A stretch of 49,528 nucleotides of DNA from Aphelidium insulamus (GCA_036784855.1 JAZDSV010000076.1:1-49528); one strand, 5' to 3'. Counted from the first letter of the stretch, positions 41,376 through 49,528 are shown. Numbers and translations: made by a program. The notes: generated by a model not told the origin, from the letters alone.

Positions 41376-43736
41376 ATGACTATCAAAAGTTCGGTCGCTT
41401 TCGCTGTTGGCGCCGCATTACTCTCGGGAGCCACGCCCGTCGTGGCGCAAGAAACCGCTCGTGCCTCGGATCTCGAGGAAATTGTGGTCACGGCCCGCAA
41501 GCGTGATGAGACGATCCAGGAAGCGCCGCTCAGCATTCAGGCCTTCACGTCTGAGCAAATCGAGCAGCGCGGCATTACCAATTTCGCGGATCTGGCCAAG
41601 TTCAGTTCCGGTCTGAACTTCAACTCGGGCACCTACCGCGGCAGTTCGTCGATTTCGATCCGCGGCATGAATCAGGTCAGCGCGGTCGGCGACAACCGTC
41701 GTGACCTCGTCACGGTGTTCCTCGACGGCGTGCCGCTGGTCGGTTCGCCCGCGACCTACGGCGTCGAAGATCTCGAACGCATTGAAATCGTCAAAGGACC
41801 GCAATCCGCGCTTTTCGGCCGCGCCACCTTCGGCGGCGCGATCAGCATGGTCACGACCACACCGGGCGACGAGTTCAAGGGGCAGGTCAGCGGCACGGCC
41901 GCTACCTACGAAGATTTCCGCGGGTCCATGTCGGTTGAAGGTCCGCTGATCCCGAGCATCCTCTCAGGGCGCCTTGCTGTTGCAGCGAATGACTTCAACG
42001 GCTTTTATAAAAATAGCCTGGGTGGCCGTCTCGGGGAGACGAAAGGATTCCTCTATACCGGCGTGCTTAGCTTTACGCCGACCGAGAATTTCGACTTGAA
42101 GGTTCGTTACAGCGACCGCAGCGACGAAGACGGTCCGGAGGCAACACCTTTGATCGCCCGCTTCAACGAGCACAACTGCGGCCCGTTCCCAGGCTTCCAG
42201 ACGCGTTCGCTGGCTGGGTTGCCCGCGAGCTTTACCACTGTTGGGCAGACGCGCCGAGCCTATTGCGGACCACTTAAAGCGCCGTCCGGACCGGTCGGCA
42301 TCAACATCACGCCGCCGGCCAACATTCTCGCCCAAGTGCCCCTCAAGGAAAGCGGATCTGAACTCGACCAGTCGTTGCTCTCGGGAACGGCCGACTTCCG
42401 CTTTGATAGCGGGCACACCCTCACGGCGGTGGTCAGCACACAGGACTACTTAATCCGTCGCTTGGCCGACTTCGAGCGCGCACCGGAAGATCGTTACTGG
42501 ACTTATATTAGTATCGCGCAGGAACAGGACTCTTACGAAGTGCGCTTAACCTCGCCGGACGAATCCCGCTTCAAATACATGGTCGGTGTGGCGCGGCTTG
42601 AAACGACGTACGATTCGTTAGGCGCCTTCATCAATGGCACGCTCTTCGGCGCCACGCAGGGCGGCCCCCCCACAGCTGCCGCACTGAACCCGGCACGGAA
42701 TTCTTCAAAGACGGACTCAGCGTTTGCAAGTATCGGATACGATATCACCGAGCGTCTGAACGTTAGCGTTGAAGCGCGCTATCAGGATGACAAAATCTTG
42801 AGCGGTGTCGGCTTGCCGACGCAATTCGCTGTCACCACAAAGACCACACTACCGCGCGTCCTTGCGAAGTATGCGTTCTCCGACGAAACAAACGTCTACG
42901 CTAACTACGCGAAGGGCAACCAGCCGACCCAGGGCTACGCAACGTTCTTCCAGATCACGCCTGCCCAGCAAACGGTGGCCCTCGCCAATGGCGTCACGCC
43001 GACTGCGCCGGAGGCGAAGGTGGAAAACTACGAACTTGGCATCAAGCATCGGTCGGACGACGGCCGATGGTTCCTCAACGGGTCTGTCTACTACCTCGAC
43101 TGGGTCGGACGCCAAGGTGTGCGGACCCTCCAAGTCGATCTGAACGGCGATGGGATCATCCAGGCTGGTTCCGTACCCACAGGCGAAACCTTTAACGCCG
43201 TGCCTTTCGCGGCGGGTGACAGCAATACCAAGGGCATCGAGTTTGACGGCGCGTTTGCGCTCACCGACGAACTTACAATTGGCGGCAGTGCAAGTTACGC
43301 CGATACCAAGATCACGAAGGCGCTGAACGAAACATTGCCGCTGCGCTTCTTCGGCCTAACTGACGCCAAAGGTTTTGAGTTTGGTCAGGTTGCTCCGTTT
43401 ACGGGTGCAGTCTACGCCAACTACGAAGCGCCGATGGCTGGTGATCGCACCTGGTTCGTGCGCGGCGACCTCACGTATCGCGACCGTATGTGGGACAGCA
43501 TCGCAAATCTCGCCTACGTGCCGACCCAAGTCCGCGTGGATTTGCGCGGCGGACTGCGAGCCGAGAACTGGGATCTCACGATTTTCGTGAAAAACCTGTT
43601 CAACGATAAAACGCTTGAATCGTCGCGCTATCAGAGCGACAGCGCCACCGATCCGCTGCTGTTCCAACTCGCGGCCTCCGAAGCAGTGCTGCCGAACAAA
43701 AGACAAGGCGGTGTCACGGTTAGTTACCGCTTCTAA
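41376..43736 (+). CDS. TonB-dependent outer-membrane receptor
   Basis: 786 residues, ribosome binding site AGGGGG. A signal peptide (MTIKSSVAFAVGAALLSGAT then PVVAQ) is followed by a TonB-box-like DLEEIVVTARKR, the plug (EAPLSIQAFTSEQI, ISIRGMNQVSAVGDN, IEIVKGPQSALFGRATFGGA) and a barrel ending in Phe (TVSYRF). A true intrinsic terminator follows at 43763. It resembles the receptor at 32959 in length and plug sequence, so the island has two related receptors, perhaps for related ligands. A LysR-box palindrome lies upstream. Confidence 0.93.
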   Translation: MTIKSSVAFAVGAALLSGATPVVAQETARASDLEEIVVTARKRDETIQEAPLSIQAFTSEQIEQRGITNFADLAKFSSGLNFNSGTYRGSSSISIRGMNQVSAVGDNRRDLVTVFLDGVPLVGSPATYGVEDLERIEIVKGPQSALFGRATFGGAISMVTTTPGDEFKGQVSGTAATYEDFRGSMSVEGPLIPSILSGRLAVAANDFNGFYKNSLGGRLGETKGFLYTGVLSFTPTENFDLKVRYSDRSDEDGPEATPLIARFNEHNCGPFPGFQTRSLAGLPASFTTVGQTRRAYCGPLKAPSGPVGINITPPANILAQVPLKESGSELDQSLLSGTADFRFDSGHTLTAVVSTQDYLIRRLADFERAPEDRYWTYISIAQEQDSYEVRLTSPDESRFKYMVGVARLETTYDSLGAFINGTLFGATQGGPPTAAALNPARNSSKTDSAFASIGYDITERLNVSVEARYQDDKILSGVGLPTQFAVTTKTTLPRVLAKYAFSDETNVYANYAKGNQPTQGYATFFQITPAQQTVALANGVTPTAPEAKVENYELGIKHRSDDGRWFLNGSVYYLDWVGRQGVRTLQVDLNGDGIIQAGSVPTGETFNAVPFAAGDSNTKGIEFDGAFALTDELTIGGSASYADTKITKALNETLPLRFFGLTDAKGFEFGQVAPFTGAVYANYEAPMAGDRTWFVRGDLTYRDRMWDSIANLAYVPTQVRVDLRGGLRAENWDLTIFVKNLFNDKTLESSRYQSDSATDPLLFQLAASEAVLPNKRQGGVTVSYRF

Positions 43737-43762
43737 TAAAGCGATCTAGACGAATGAGATCG

Positions 43763-43805
43763 TGGCCCGCCGTCCTTTTTGGGGAGGGCGGGCCATTTTC
43801 TTTTG
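43763..43805 (+). terminator. Intrinsic terminator after the third TonB receptor
   Basis: TGGCCCGCC (43763-43771) pairs with GGCGGGCCA (43787-43795), a perfect 9-bp GC-rich stem, immediately followed by TTTTCTTTT. It stands 27 bp after the receptor stop and separates it from the DUF1838 pair, which therefore needs its own promoter or read-through. Confidence 0.9.
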
Positions 43806-43865
43806 AATGGAAAGCGGCAAGCTCGTTGTTTTACAGTCCTCGATGTTTTTTGGAGACAGACGAAG

Positions 43866-44855
43866 ATGACGCTCAAGAAACAAGACAACAAAGCTGCCGT
43901 CAGCCCCCGTCGCAGCGTTTTAATTTCTGGGCTCGGCGCTGCAGCACTCGCTGTATCAACCAAAGCGCAGAGCGCCTCCACGGCGCCTTCACTGACTGGT
44001 CCATACCTCGATCTGACGACGGGCGAGGGCAATATGCTGGCCATGGCACGCATCGTTGGTGATCTGGATTTGTCGAAGCAAAAATACGGGTGGTATCGCG
44101 GCGTCGCTATGGGGTTCCGGCCCGGCGAAGCGGGGCGCGATCTGTTTGGCGTTATGGGAATGGGCGCAGGCCGTTTAATTCCTTTCAAGGATAAGCCTGG
44201 CTTCACCAACGTGCGTCGCGAGTGCGGTTATTATTTCGACCTCAAGACCGGCGAAGTGATCGATACATGGGTCAACCCCTACACCGATGAGACAGTCGAG
44301 GTTCTGCACATCGCTAATCCGCAAATCAACGCACCGATAGAGCCCGTGCTCCGTGGCGCTAAGCTGTATGACGATCCCGTTGAGGCGGAAAAAGCAGCGA
44401 CGCCATACTTACTTGATTGGCAGGTGGCCGGCGACATGCTGTTCGCCGAGCGTCACTCTCACCTGTATGCGAACAATCCATTGGATCCGAAAGTATGGGT
44501 GCGCGAAAGCGCTGGGCCCATGATCCAGATCACAGATAGTCAAAGCTACGTGACGTCGCTCGCGGACATGCAAAACCCGAAGCTGACCTCAATTCCAGAG
44601 TCCGGCAAGTGGGTCCATGTCCGTCCGTGGCAACCCTTCATGCTGATGGGCAATTCACCAGGTCATTTTATGTTCAACTGCTTTACGGGCAGCGCCTCCA
44701 AGATTGAGGATCTGCCCCAGGATATTGTCGCCGTTGTTCGTAAGCGGAATCCAGATTTCCTGACCGCACCTAAAGCGATTGAGCCAAGCGTGCCCGGGAT
44801 GGTGCGTTTCATGAGAGATCGCAAACCTGCGCCGCCGCGCGCACCGAAAGAATAG
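43866..44855 (+). CDS. DUF1838-family Tat-exported protein, subfamily I
   Basis: 329 residues from ATG 43866 with GGAGACAG upstream; the frame is open earlier but runs into the terminator. The signal is PRRSVLISGLGAAALAVS. Marks: YLDLTTGEGNMLAMARIVGD, FGVMGMGAGRLIPFKDKPGF, YYFDLKTGEVIDTWVNPYTD, WVRESAGPMIQITDSQSY, SLADMQNPKLTSIPESGKW and RPWQPFMLMGNSPGH. It is the intact twin of the relic at 1-904 and a paralogue of 39293-40294. The next DUF1838 gene starts 4 bp after its stop. Function unknown. Confidence 0.8.
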   Translation: MTLKKQDNKAAVSPRRSVLISGLGAAALAVSTKAQSASTAPSLTGPYLDLTTGEGNMLAMARIVGDLDLSKQKYGWYRGVAMGFRPGEAGRDLFGVMGMGAGRLIPFKDKPGFTNVRRECGYYFDLKTGEVIDTWVNPYTDETVEVLHIANPQINAPIEPVLRGAKLYDDPVEAEKAATPYLLDWQVAGDMLFAERHSHLYANNPLDPKVWVRESAGPMIQITDSQSYVTSLADMQNPKLTSIPESGKWVHVRPWQPFMLMGNSPGHFMFNCFTGSASKIEDLPQDIVAVVRKRNPDFLTAPKAIEPSVPGMVRFMRDRKPAPPRAPKE

Positions 44856-45765
44856 ACGAATGAGTGATTTGAATAGACGGCACGTTCTAGCTGCATCGGT
44901 CAGCATGGCGTTCGCAGGTATAAGCAGCAATGGGGCAGCGACGCCTACCAAGATCGATTTCTCCGATCCCCAGCAAAAGCTCGATGCTTACGTGCGTATG
45001 CGCGCGCGCGGCGATGGTAAAAAGACCTTCATGAGATACTCAGGAACCTTCTTCGCAAAAATTGAAGGAGAGGTTGCTGTGCCCATCATGGGCATTGAGG
45101 GGTTTAGTTGGAACAAATGCGAACGCCGGGCGGATGGCACCTACACTTATTCTATGCAAGAAGCCGGCTACCACACGGATCTCAGCACTGGACAGATACT
45201 TGAAAATTGGGTCAATCCGCTGAACGGGCTAAAGGTCCAGCCAAAACATTACCGATCCGGTCAAACGAGTGTTTTTACGGCATCAACCGTTACACGCGAC
45301 ATCCCAAGCCGCCCGCCTGGGCTGGAGTTCAATGGTACTATAACGAAGCCAACAGTTATTGGTGACTCGGTGTGGTGTAGCGAGGATCTTTTCGTACGTT
45401 CTCCAAACGCGAAGGAGAAATATGCTGACGAAAAGGAATGGAGCGGGCCTTTCCAAGTGTCGACGTCACTGGCAACGCATTGCGCGCGACTCTCTGATCT
45501 TGCTGATCCTCATCTCGCTTTCGTTCCAACCACAATGGAATACACCACGATTAACAGTTGGCGCCCCTGGATGAAAATGGGTCAAACCCCTGGGATCATC
45601 AGTTGGCGTTTGCACGGCAAAAAATTAGAGGCCGCCGACGAAATTGACGATCAAATCATGAGATTGATCGCAGCGAAGTATCCAGAGCTACTCAAGGATA
45701 TATAAGCGCAGTGCCGATGTAGTAACGGCAGGTCAAGAGGTCCCTCTTGCTCGGTCGACGTGTGC
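43940..45765 (+). repeat. Right arm of the ~1.8-kb direct repeat
   Basis: This is the intact copy of the block at 5-1789. It contains nearly all of the two DUF1838 genes at 43866 and 44860 plus about 60 bp downstream. Both arms have the same orientation and lie about 42 kb apart. Confidence 0.85.
44860..45705 (+). CDS. DUF1838-family Tat-exported protein, subfamily III
   Basis: 281 residues, 4 bp after the previous stop. A twin-arginine signal (MSDLNRRHVLAASVSMAFAG) precedes DPQQKLDAYVRMRARGDGKK, GIEGFSWNKCERRADGTYTY, AGYHTDLSTGQILENWVNPL, TTINSWRPWMKMGQTPG and AAKYPELLKDI. In the C-terminal motif the usual Gly-His after MGxxxG is replaced by Ile-Ile. It is the intact twin of the relic at 909-1744 and a paralogue of 37461-38306. 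Unlike the left block, no subfamily II gene follows; similarity to the left block ends about 60 bp after this stop. Confidence 0.8.
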   Translation: MSDLNRRHVLAASVSMAFAGISSNGAATPTKIDFSDPQQKLDAYVRMRARGDGKKTFMRYSGTFFAKIEGEVAVPIMGIEGFSWNKCERRADGTYTYSMQEAGYHTDLSTGQILENWVNPLNGLKVQPKHYRSGQTSVFTASTVTRDIPSRPPGLEFNGTITKPTVIGDSVWCSEDLFVRSPNAKEKYADEKEWSGPFQVSTSLATHCARLSDLADPHLAFVPTTMEYTTINSWRPWMKMGQTPGIISWRLHGKKLEAADEIDDQIMRLIAAKYPELLKDI

Positions 45766-45804
45766 CCCGCTTCAAAGATGTACGCGTGAGAGCTTTGGGC
45801 GCCG

Positions 45805-46548
45805 TCACTTTAGATGTTTACTTTTTTCTGCAGTGACAGGAGCGCCGGCTTGCTCCAGTGGGGCGATGTAATTGTAGCGTATCAATTCAAGTCCGCGCGC
45901 TTCGTCGCCAGAATATGCATACTCGGTTACGGCGCAGTTTTTGACATCACCGCTTTTATCGATTTCCAAAATCGCCTGCTCACTGAGATCTTCAAGAATG
46001 TAGCGAAAGCACATAACGACAACTTGGTGACTTACAATTACGAGCCGCTTGCCGGCAAAGTGCAGGCAAATTGTCTCAAGTGCGCTGCGGAGTCTTAGGA
46101 TAACATCACACCAACTTTCGCCACCGGGTGGTCTGTAATAAAACTTCCCGACACGCGACTTGAGTTGCGCTTGGTCCGGGAACAATGCCTCGACACCGAA
46201 CTGCGTAAGTCTGTCCAAAGGACCAAGTTCTTTCTCGCGTAAGCGCTCATCAATAATCAGCTTATCTGCAAACGAGATTTGTTGAACCACGTGCTCCGCT
46301 GTTGCGCGAGTTCTTGCGTATGGAGATGCCATGATGTGTTGTGGCCGCTGTTCAAAGGGCATTGAATCAAACCAGTTACCCAAAGCCGTGGCTTGCTCGA
46401 TTCCCAGTGTGCTCAGAGCAACGTCGACGTCACGCTCAAGAATGTCAATGTGATGACTTTTTGCGGCTAACGCCTTTGCATTTGCGACGTTGCCTGCGCT
46501 TTCACCATGGCGCACGATCCATAACTTTGCAGGCCAACGGGATGGCAT
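45805..46548 (-). CDS. Histidine phosphatase (phosphoglycerate-mutase-like)
   Basis: 247 residues from ATG 46548; a TTG one codon earlier is possible. The phosphohistidine motif LWIVRHGESAGN (9-20) is followed by LSTLGIEQATALGNWF, MASPYARTRATAEHV, a Glu-rich RLREKELG and the second catalytic His in RLVIVSHQVVVMCFRYIL. This is the branch-1 histidine phosphatase fold, with a long insert before the catalytic second His. Targets range from sugar phosphates to nucleotides. It stands alone between the DUF1838 block and the SOS-type operon, on the opposite strand. Confidence 0.88.
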   Translation of the reverse strand: MPSRWPAKLWIVRHGESAGNVANAKALAAKSHHIDILERDVDVALSTLGIEQATALGNWFDSMPFEQRPQHIMASPYARTRATAEHVVQQISFADKLIIDERLREKELGPLDRLTQFGVEALFPDQAQLKSRVGKFYYRPPGGESWCDVILRLRSALETICLHFAGKRLVIVSHQVVVMCFRYILEDLSEQAILEIDKSGDVKNCAVTEYAYSGDEARGLELIRYNYIAPLEQAGAPVTAEKSKHLK

Positions 46549-46780
46549 CAATCAGTCGCTCGCTTTGCCTGTACTATGACGTGTGTTGTCGTTATCTGCT
46601 CAAAGCAAAACGCTACACAGCTAACGATGTTCCTTGGGCCGTCCGCTCGTCGTAGGCGATGCATCGCATGCCCGTTCGGAATTAACAGCTCGCAATCATT
46701 TATCGCCGCGTCGGCAAAACAGCGCGCCTCTCCTCAAATCTCGCTGTGAAATGCCCGACCTTGCGTTTCCAATCGAATAG

Positions 46781-46795
46781 GAACAAAATAGGAAC
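46781..46795 (+). promoter_or_regulatory. LexA (SOS) box, alphaproteobacterial type
   Basis: GAAC-AAAATAG-GAAC is the reverse complement of the direct-repeat LexA motif GTTC-N7-GTTC known from alphaproteobacteria. It ends 15 bp before the ATG of the radical-SAM gene, overlapping the expected promoter, so LexA should repress the repair pair until DNA damage. Confidence 0.75.
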
Positions 46796-46810
46796 ATTAG
46801 GAGGGCGCTC

Positions 46811-48037
46811 ATGCTTAATACGTTGGAAAAACTCAGCATTTTAGCGGACGCCGCAAAGTACGATGCCTCGTGTGCGTCGAGCGGCACAGAGAAGCGGACG
46901 TCGAGCAAAACCGCCATGGGATCGACATCTCCGGGAATGGGCATTTGCCATGCCTACGCCCCAGACGGGCGGTGCATCTCGCTTTTGAAGATCCTGCTGA
47001 CCAACTACTGCAGCTTAGATTGCCATTACTGCGTTAACCGCGTTTCCAGCAATGTTCCGCGCGCGCGTTTTAGCGTCGCTGAGGTGGTTGACCTGACGCT
47101 GAATTTTTATCGGCGCAATTACATTGAAGGGCTTTTCCTATCGTCGGGCATTATCCAATCGCCGGACTACACCATGGAGCAGGTCGTCGCTGTGGCACGC
47201 ACGCTCCGCGACGTTCATGATTTTCGCGGCTACATCCACCTCAAAACGATACCTGATGCCGACCCCGATCTTTTGGCCGAGGCCGGCCGGTACGCTGACC
47301 GTCTGTCAATCAATGTGGAGTTACCTGAACCTGCAGATCTTAAGCAGTTCGCACCACAAAAAGATTTCCGGCGCATCCGAAAGGCGATGGCAACAATGCG
47401 TCAGCGTATTGATACCGCGCGCGGCGAACGTGCTGCATCATTGAAAGCGCCGCGCTTTGCGCCGGCGGGCCAAAGCACACAGATGATTATCGGGGCTGAT
47501 CGGGCCACCGATGTCACTGTGTTGAACAACACCCAAACACTTTACAGCAGCTACGATTTGAAACGGGTTTATTACTCTGCTTTTAGCCCCATTCCGGATG
47601 CAAGCGCACTTTTGCCGCTGCAAGCGCCACCCTTGATGCGTGAACACCGGCTCTATCAGGCCGACTGGCTGTTGCGGTTCTACGGCTTCAACGTCGGTGA
47701 AATCACAATGGGTATGCAGAATGGCATGCTGGATCTTGAGGCAGATCCGAAGATGGCATGGGCTCTGGCCAATCGTGCGCAGTTTCCCGTCGATATCAAT
47801 CGCGCACCACGCGAACTTCTTTTGCGCGTGCCGGGGCTTGGTGTGAGGTCAATGCAGCGCATTCTCAAGGTCCGTCGATTACACCACCTTAAGCTGGCAG
47901 ACCTCGCGCGTATTTGCCGTTCCGTCAAATCCATGCTGCCCTTTATCATTTGCGCTGATTGGCAGCCTGGCGCTCTCACGGATTCTCAAACGCTTCGGCA
48001 GCGTATAGTTCCCGCACAACAACTGACATTGTTGTGA
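46811..48037 (+). CDS. Putative DNA modification/repair radical SAM protein
   Basis: 408 residues, ribosome binding site AGGAGG. The radical-SAM cluster motif is CSLDCHYC (Cys67, Cys71, Cys74). The barrel follows with LFLSSGIIQSPDYTMEQVV, GYIHLKTIPDADPDLL and RLSINVELP. Near the C terminus a helix-hairpin-helix, INRAPRELLLRVPGLGVRSM, indicates DNA binding. This matches the family described as a putative DNA modification/repair radical SAM protein (TIGR03916 type) that is regularly linked with the protein encoded next. The chemistry is unknown. A LexA box lies upstream and the next gene begins 10 bp after the stop. Confidence 0.92.
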   Translation: MLNTLEKLSILADAAKYDASCASSGTEKRTSSKTAMGSTSPGMGICHAYAPDGRCISLLKILLTNYCSLDCHYCVNRVSSNVPRARFSVAEVVDLTLNFYRRNYIEGLFLSSGIIQSPDYTMEQVVAVARTLRDVHDFRGYIHLKTIPDADPDLLAEAGRYADRLSINVELPEPADLKQFAPQKDFRRIRKAMATMRQRIDTARGERAASLKAPRFAPAGQSTQMIIGADRATDVTVLNNTQTLYSSYDLKRVYYSAFSPIPDASALLPLQAPPLMREHRLYQADWLLRFYGFNVGEITMGMQNGMLDLEADPKMAWALANRAQFPVDINRAPRELLLRVPGLGVRSMQRILKVRRLHHLKLADLARICRSVKSMLPFIICADWQPGALTDSQTLRQRIVPAQQLTLL

Positions 48038-48047
48038 GCCACACGCC

Positions 48048-49502
48048 GTGAGCCGCATCATCACGTTGTCGCACGCGGTCGACATCACGGGGTGGCGTGA
48101 GTCCGCGCGCGAAGCAATTTCAAGTAAGATCGAGCCGGATGCTATTTCCTGGACATGGGGCAATGGCACATCTGACCTCTTAGGGCAGTCGCACGCGCCT
48201 AAATCTGTAACGCCGTTTCCAGTGCCACGGCAGTTTGTAAAATTGATGGGCAACGTTTTACTTCACCGCGACCCGGAACGGTTTGCATTGATGTACCGTA
48301 TGCTATGGCGGCTTCAGAGCACACCGCGTCTGGTGGAAGACTCTAGCGATAGCGATGTCCGCCGCGCAGAGCTGATGGCCAAGGCGGTCGGCCGCGATAT
48401 TCATAAGATGCATGCGTTTGTACGCTTTAAAGAAATCGAGGGCGATGATGGTAAAGCCTTCGTCGCATGGTTCGAACCTGAGCATCATATCCTTGAAGCA
48501 GGCTCCACTCATTTTTTGCGGCGTTTTGCATCGATGCGGTGGGCCATCCTGACACCTGAACGGTCTGCGATTTGGGATGGTGATCAACTTAGGTTTACGC
48601 CGGGCGCTACACGCGATGCGGTGCCAGCCACGGATCGGTTCGATGAACATTGGCGCGCGTATTACCGCAGCATTTTCAATCCTGCGCGGTTGAAGATTTC
48701 AGCCATGATCAAGGAAATGCCGAAGAAATATTGGCACAACCTGCCGAAGGCCACGGAAATTGCGTCATTGATTCGCGGCGCTACTCAGCGCGCGACTGCT
48801 ATGGTCCAGGCGCCGCCTACGATGCCGTCACCCATGACGGATGTAGAGGGCCGTCGCCGTGAGCACGGCCAGTTTACCGACGAGAATGATGAACTTGGCG
48901 ATATGGGGACACTTGAAGGCGTGAGAAAAGCAGCCGAGGTGTGCACGCGCTGTCCGCTTGCCGCAACAGCAACGCAAACCGTATTCGGGGAAGGACCGGT
49001 GACATCAGAGATGATGATTGTCGGCGAACAGCCTGACGATCATGAAGACTTGGCAGGCAAACCCTTTATCGGCCCGGCAGGGCAGGTGTTGGATCGCGCT
49101 TTAAGGAGCGCTGGCGTTGAGCGCTCGCACGTCTACATAACCAATGCCGTTAAACACTTTAAATACGAGCCGCGAGGAAAGCGCCGTTTTCATCTGCGGC
49201 CCAACGCAAGCGAGATCGATTATTGTCGGTCGTGGTTGAGTCTGGAACGAAATCTCGTAAGGCCGCGCCTCATTCTGGCTTTGGGTGCCAGCGCGGCGCG
49301 TAGCATTTTACACTGCGACGTTCGCATTAATGATGAGCGCGGATCTGCAATTGCGTTACCTGACGGTGCCCATCTGTGGATCACTATTCATCCGTCATAT
49401 ATTTTACGTCTGCAGGACACCCGGATGCAGGATGATGAAATGAAAAACTTCATTTCTGATGTGAGCGGCGCGCAGCAATGGCTGACACGAAGCGCGGCTT
49501 AG
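48048..49502 (+). CDS. DUF4130 (TIGR03915-type)-UdgX fusion, uracil-DNA glycosylase superfamily
   Basis: 484 residues starting with GTG 48048. Residues 1-245 form the TIGR03915/DUF4130 domain of probable DNA metabolism proteins (LMYRMLWRLQ, IHKMHAFVRFKEI, FLRRFASMRWAILTPER). From about 290 a uracil-DNA glycosylase domain follows. It has Cys299 and Cys302 of the iron-sulfur site, motif A GEQPDDHEDLAGKPFIGPAG (326-345), TNAVKHFKYEPRGKRRFH with His382, and motif B TIHPSYILR. The KRRxH loop is the mark of UdgX, which becomes covalently attached to uracil-containing DNA through that His; the usual KRRIH reads KRRFH here. It acts with the radical-SAM partner under LexA control. The frame ends 26 bp before the window end. 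Confidence 0.92.
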   Translation: MSRIITLSHAVDITGWRESAREAISSKIEPDAISWTWGNGTSDLLGQSHAPKSVTPFPVPRQFVKLMGNVLLHRDPERFALMYRMLWRLQSTPRLVEDSSDSDVRRAELMAKAVGRDIHKMHAFVRFKEIEGDDGKAFVAWFEPEHHILEAGSTHFLRRFASMRWAILTPERSAIWDGDQLRFTPGATRDAVPATDRFDEHWRAYYRSIFNPARLKISAMIKEMPKKYWHNLPKATEIASLIRGATQRATAMVQAPPTMPSPMTDVEGRRREHGQFTDENDELGDMGTLEGVRKAAEVCTRCPLAATATQTVFGEGPVTSEMMIVGEQPDDHEDLAGKPFIGPAGQVLDRALRSAGVERSHVYITNAVKHFKYEPRGKRRFHLRPNASEIDYCRSWLSLERNLVRPRLILALGASAARSILHCDVRINDERGSAIALPDGAHLWITIHPSYILRLQDTRMQDDEMKNFISDVSGAQQWLTRSAA

Positions 49503-49528
49503 TGCTGATGGCGTGCGGTTTCTCGTTT

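Noticed and set aside
41418-41804. Long minus-strand frames opposite the TonB receptors and other genes
   Set aside because: They are antisense shadows of well-supported genes, with no ribosome binding sites and no family resemblance.
1-49528. Mobile element, prophage, CRISPR array or toxin-antitoxin module as carrier of the island
   Set aside because: No transposase, integrase, terminal inverted repeats, tRNA attachment site, spaced repeats or antitoxin-like pair could be found on either strand.

Overview
The window reads as chromosomal accessory DNA from an alphaproteobacterium. Two control sites support this. One is an EcfG-type general-stress promoter (GGAAC-N17-GTT) before a stress operon. 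The other is an alphaproteobacterial LexA box (GAAC-N7-GAAC) before a DNA-repair operon. Three TonB-dependent receptors, many twin-arginine signal peptides and a mid-50s GC feel fit a nutrient-scavenging Gram-negative of the Caulobacter/Sphingomonas/Rhizomicrobium kind; the genus cannot be fixed from sequence alone. No tRNA, rRNA, CRISPR array, transposase or integrase was seen.

1-3.9 kb: three decayed DUF1838-family genes, then a mostly empty stretch with the remnant of a 71-residue gene. The first two decayed genes are a degenerate direct copy of the intact pair at 43.9-45.8 kb, so about 1.8 kb is repeated on both sides of roughly 42 kb.

3.6-17.6 kb: a probable sigma-54 regulon. Two near-consensus -24/-12 promoters, each with TGTTGC/GCAACA-type inverted repeats about 100 bp upstream, drive two operons. 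The first encodes a TonB receptor, a planctomycete-type DUF1592 haem protein, a DUF1552 Tat protein, a Lipoprotein_15-type lipoprotein, an unknown secreted protein and a creatininase-family protein. The second encodes an MFS transporter, a D-cysteine desulfhydrase/L-cysteate sulfo-lyase and an Asp/Glu racemase. Immediately downstream lies a sigma-54 activator without a sensor domain that resembles SfnR of sulfur-starvation responses. The likely theme is scavenging of an organosulfur or amino-acid-like compound; the chemistry of the first operon is unknown.

17.6-24.4 kb: a minus-strand general-stress operon (two tiny membrane peptides, a multi-pass membrane protein, a PNPOx-like protein), two tandem paralogous secreted proteins, an FMN-binding glutamate-synthase-like protein and a truncated ECF sigma factor.

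24.4-45.7 kb: a large catabolic and uptake island. A LysR regulator is divergent from a PhyH dioxygenase, GMC oxidoreductase, MFS transporter and isocitrate-lyase-superfamily operon. A convergent operon carries an alpha/beta hydrolase, a cupin and an ornithine-cyclodeaminase-like enzyme. Then come a TonB receptor, a beta-lactamase-fold protein that has lost its catalytic residues, another hydrolase, four DUF1838 proteins, a third TonB receptor and two more DUF1838 proteins. A 15-bp palindrome ATGCA-N5-TGCAT with LysR geometry sits before the LysR gene and before the third receptor, with a close variant before the second, suggesting one regulon. The DUF1838 proteins fall into three subfamilies, each represented in the decayed left block, the middle block and (except one) the right block.

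45.8-49.5 kb: a histidine phosphatase, then a LexA-box-controlled pair encoding a radical-SAM/HhH protein and a DUF4130-UdgX fusion, an SOS-linked DNA repair or modification module.
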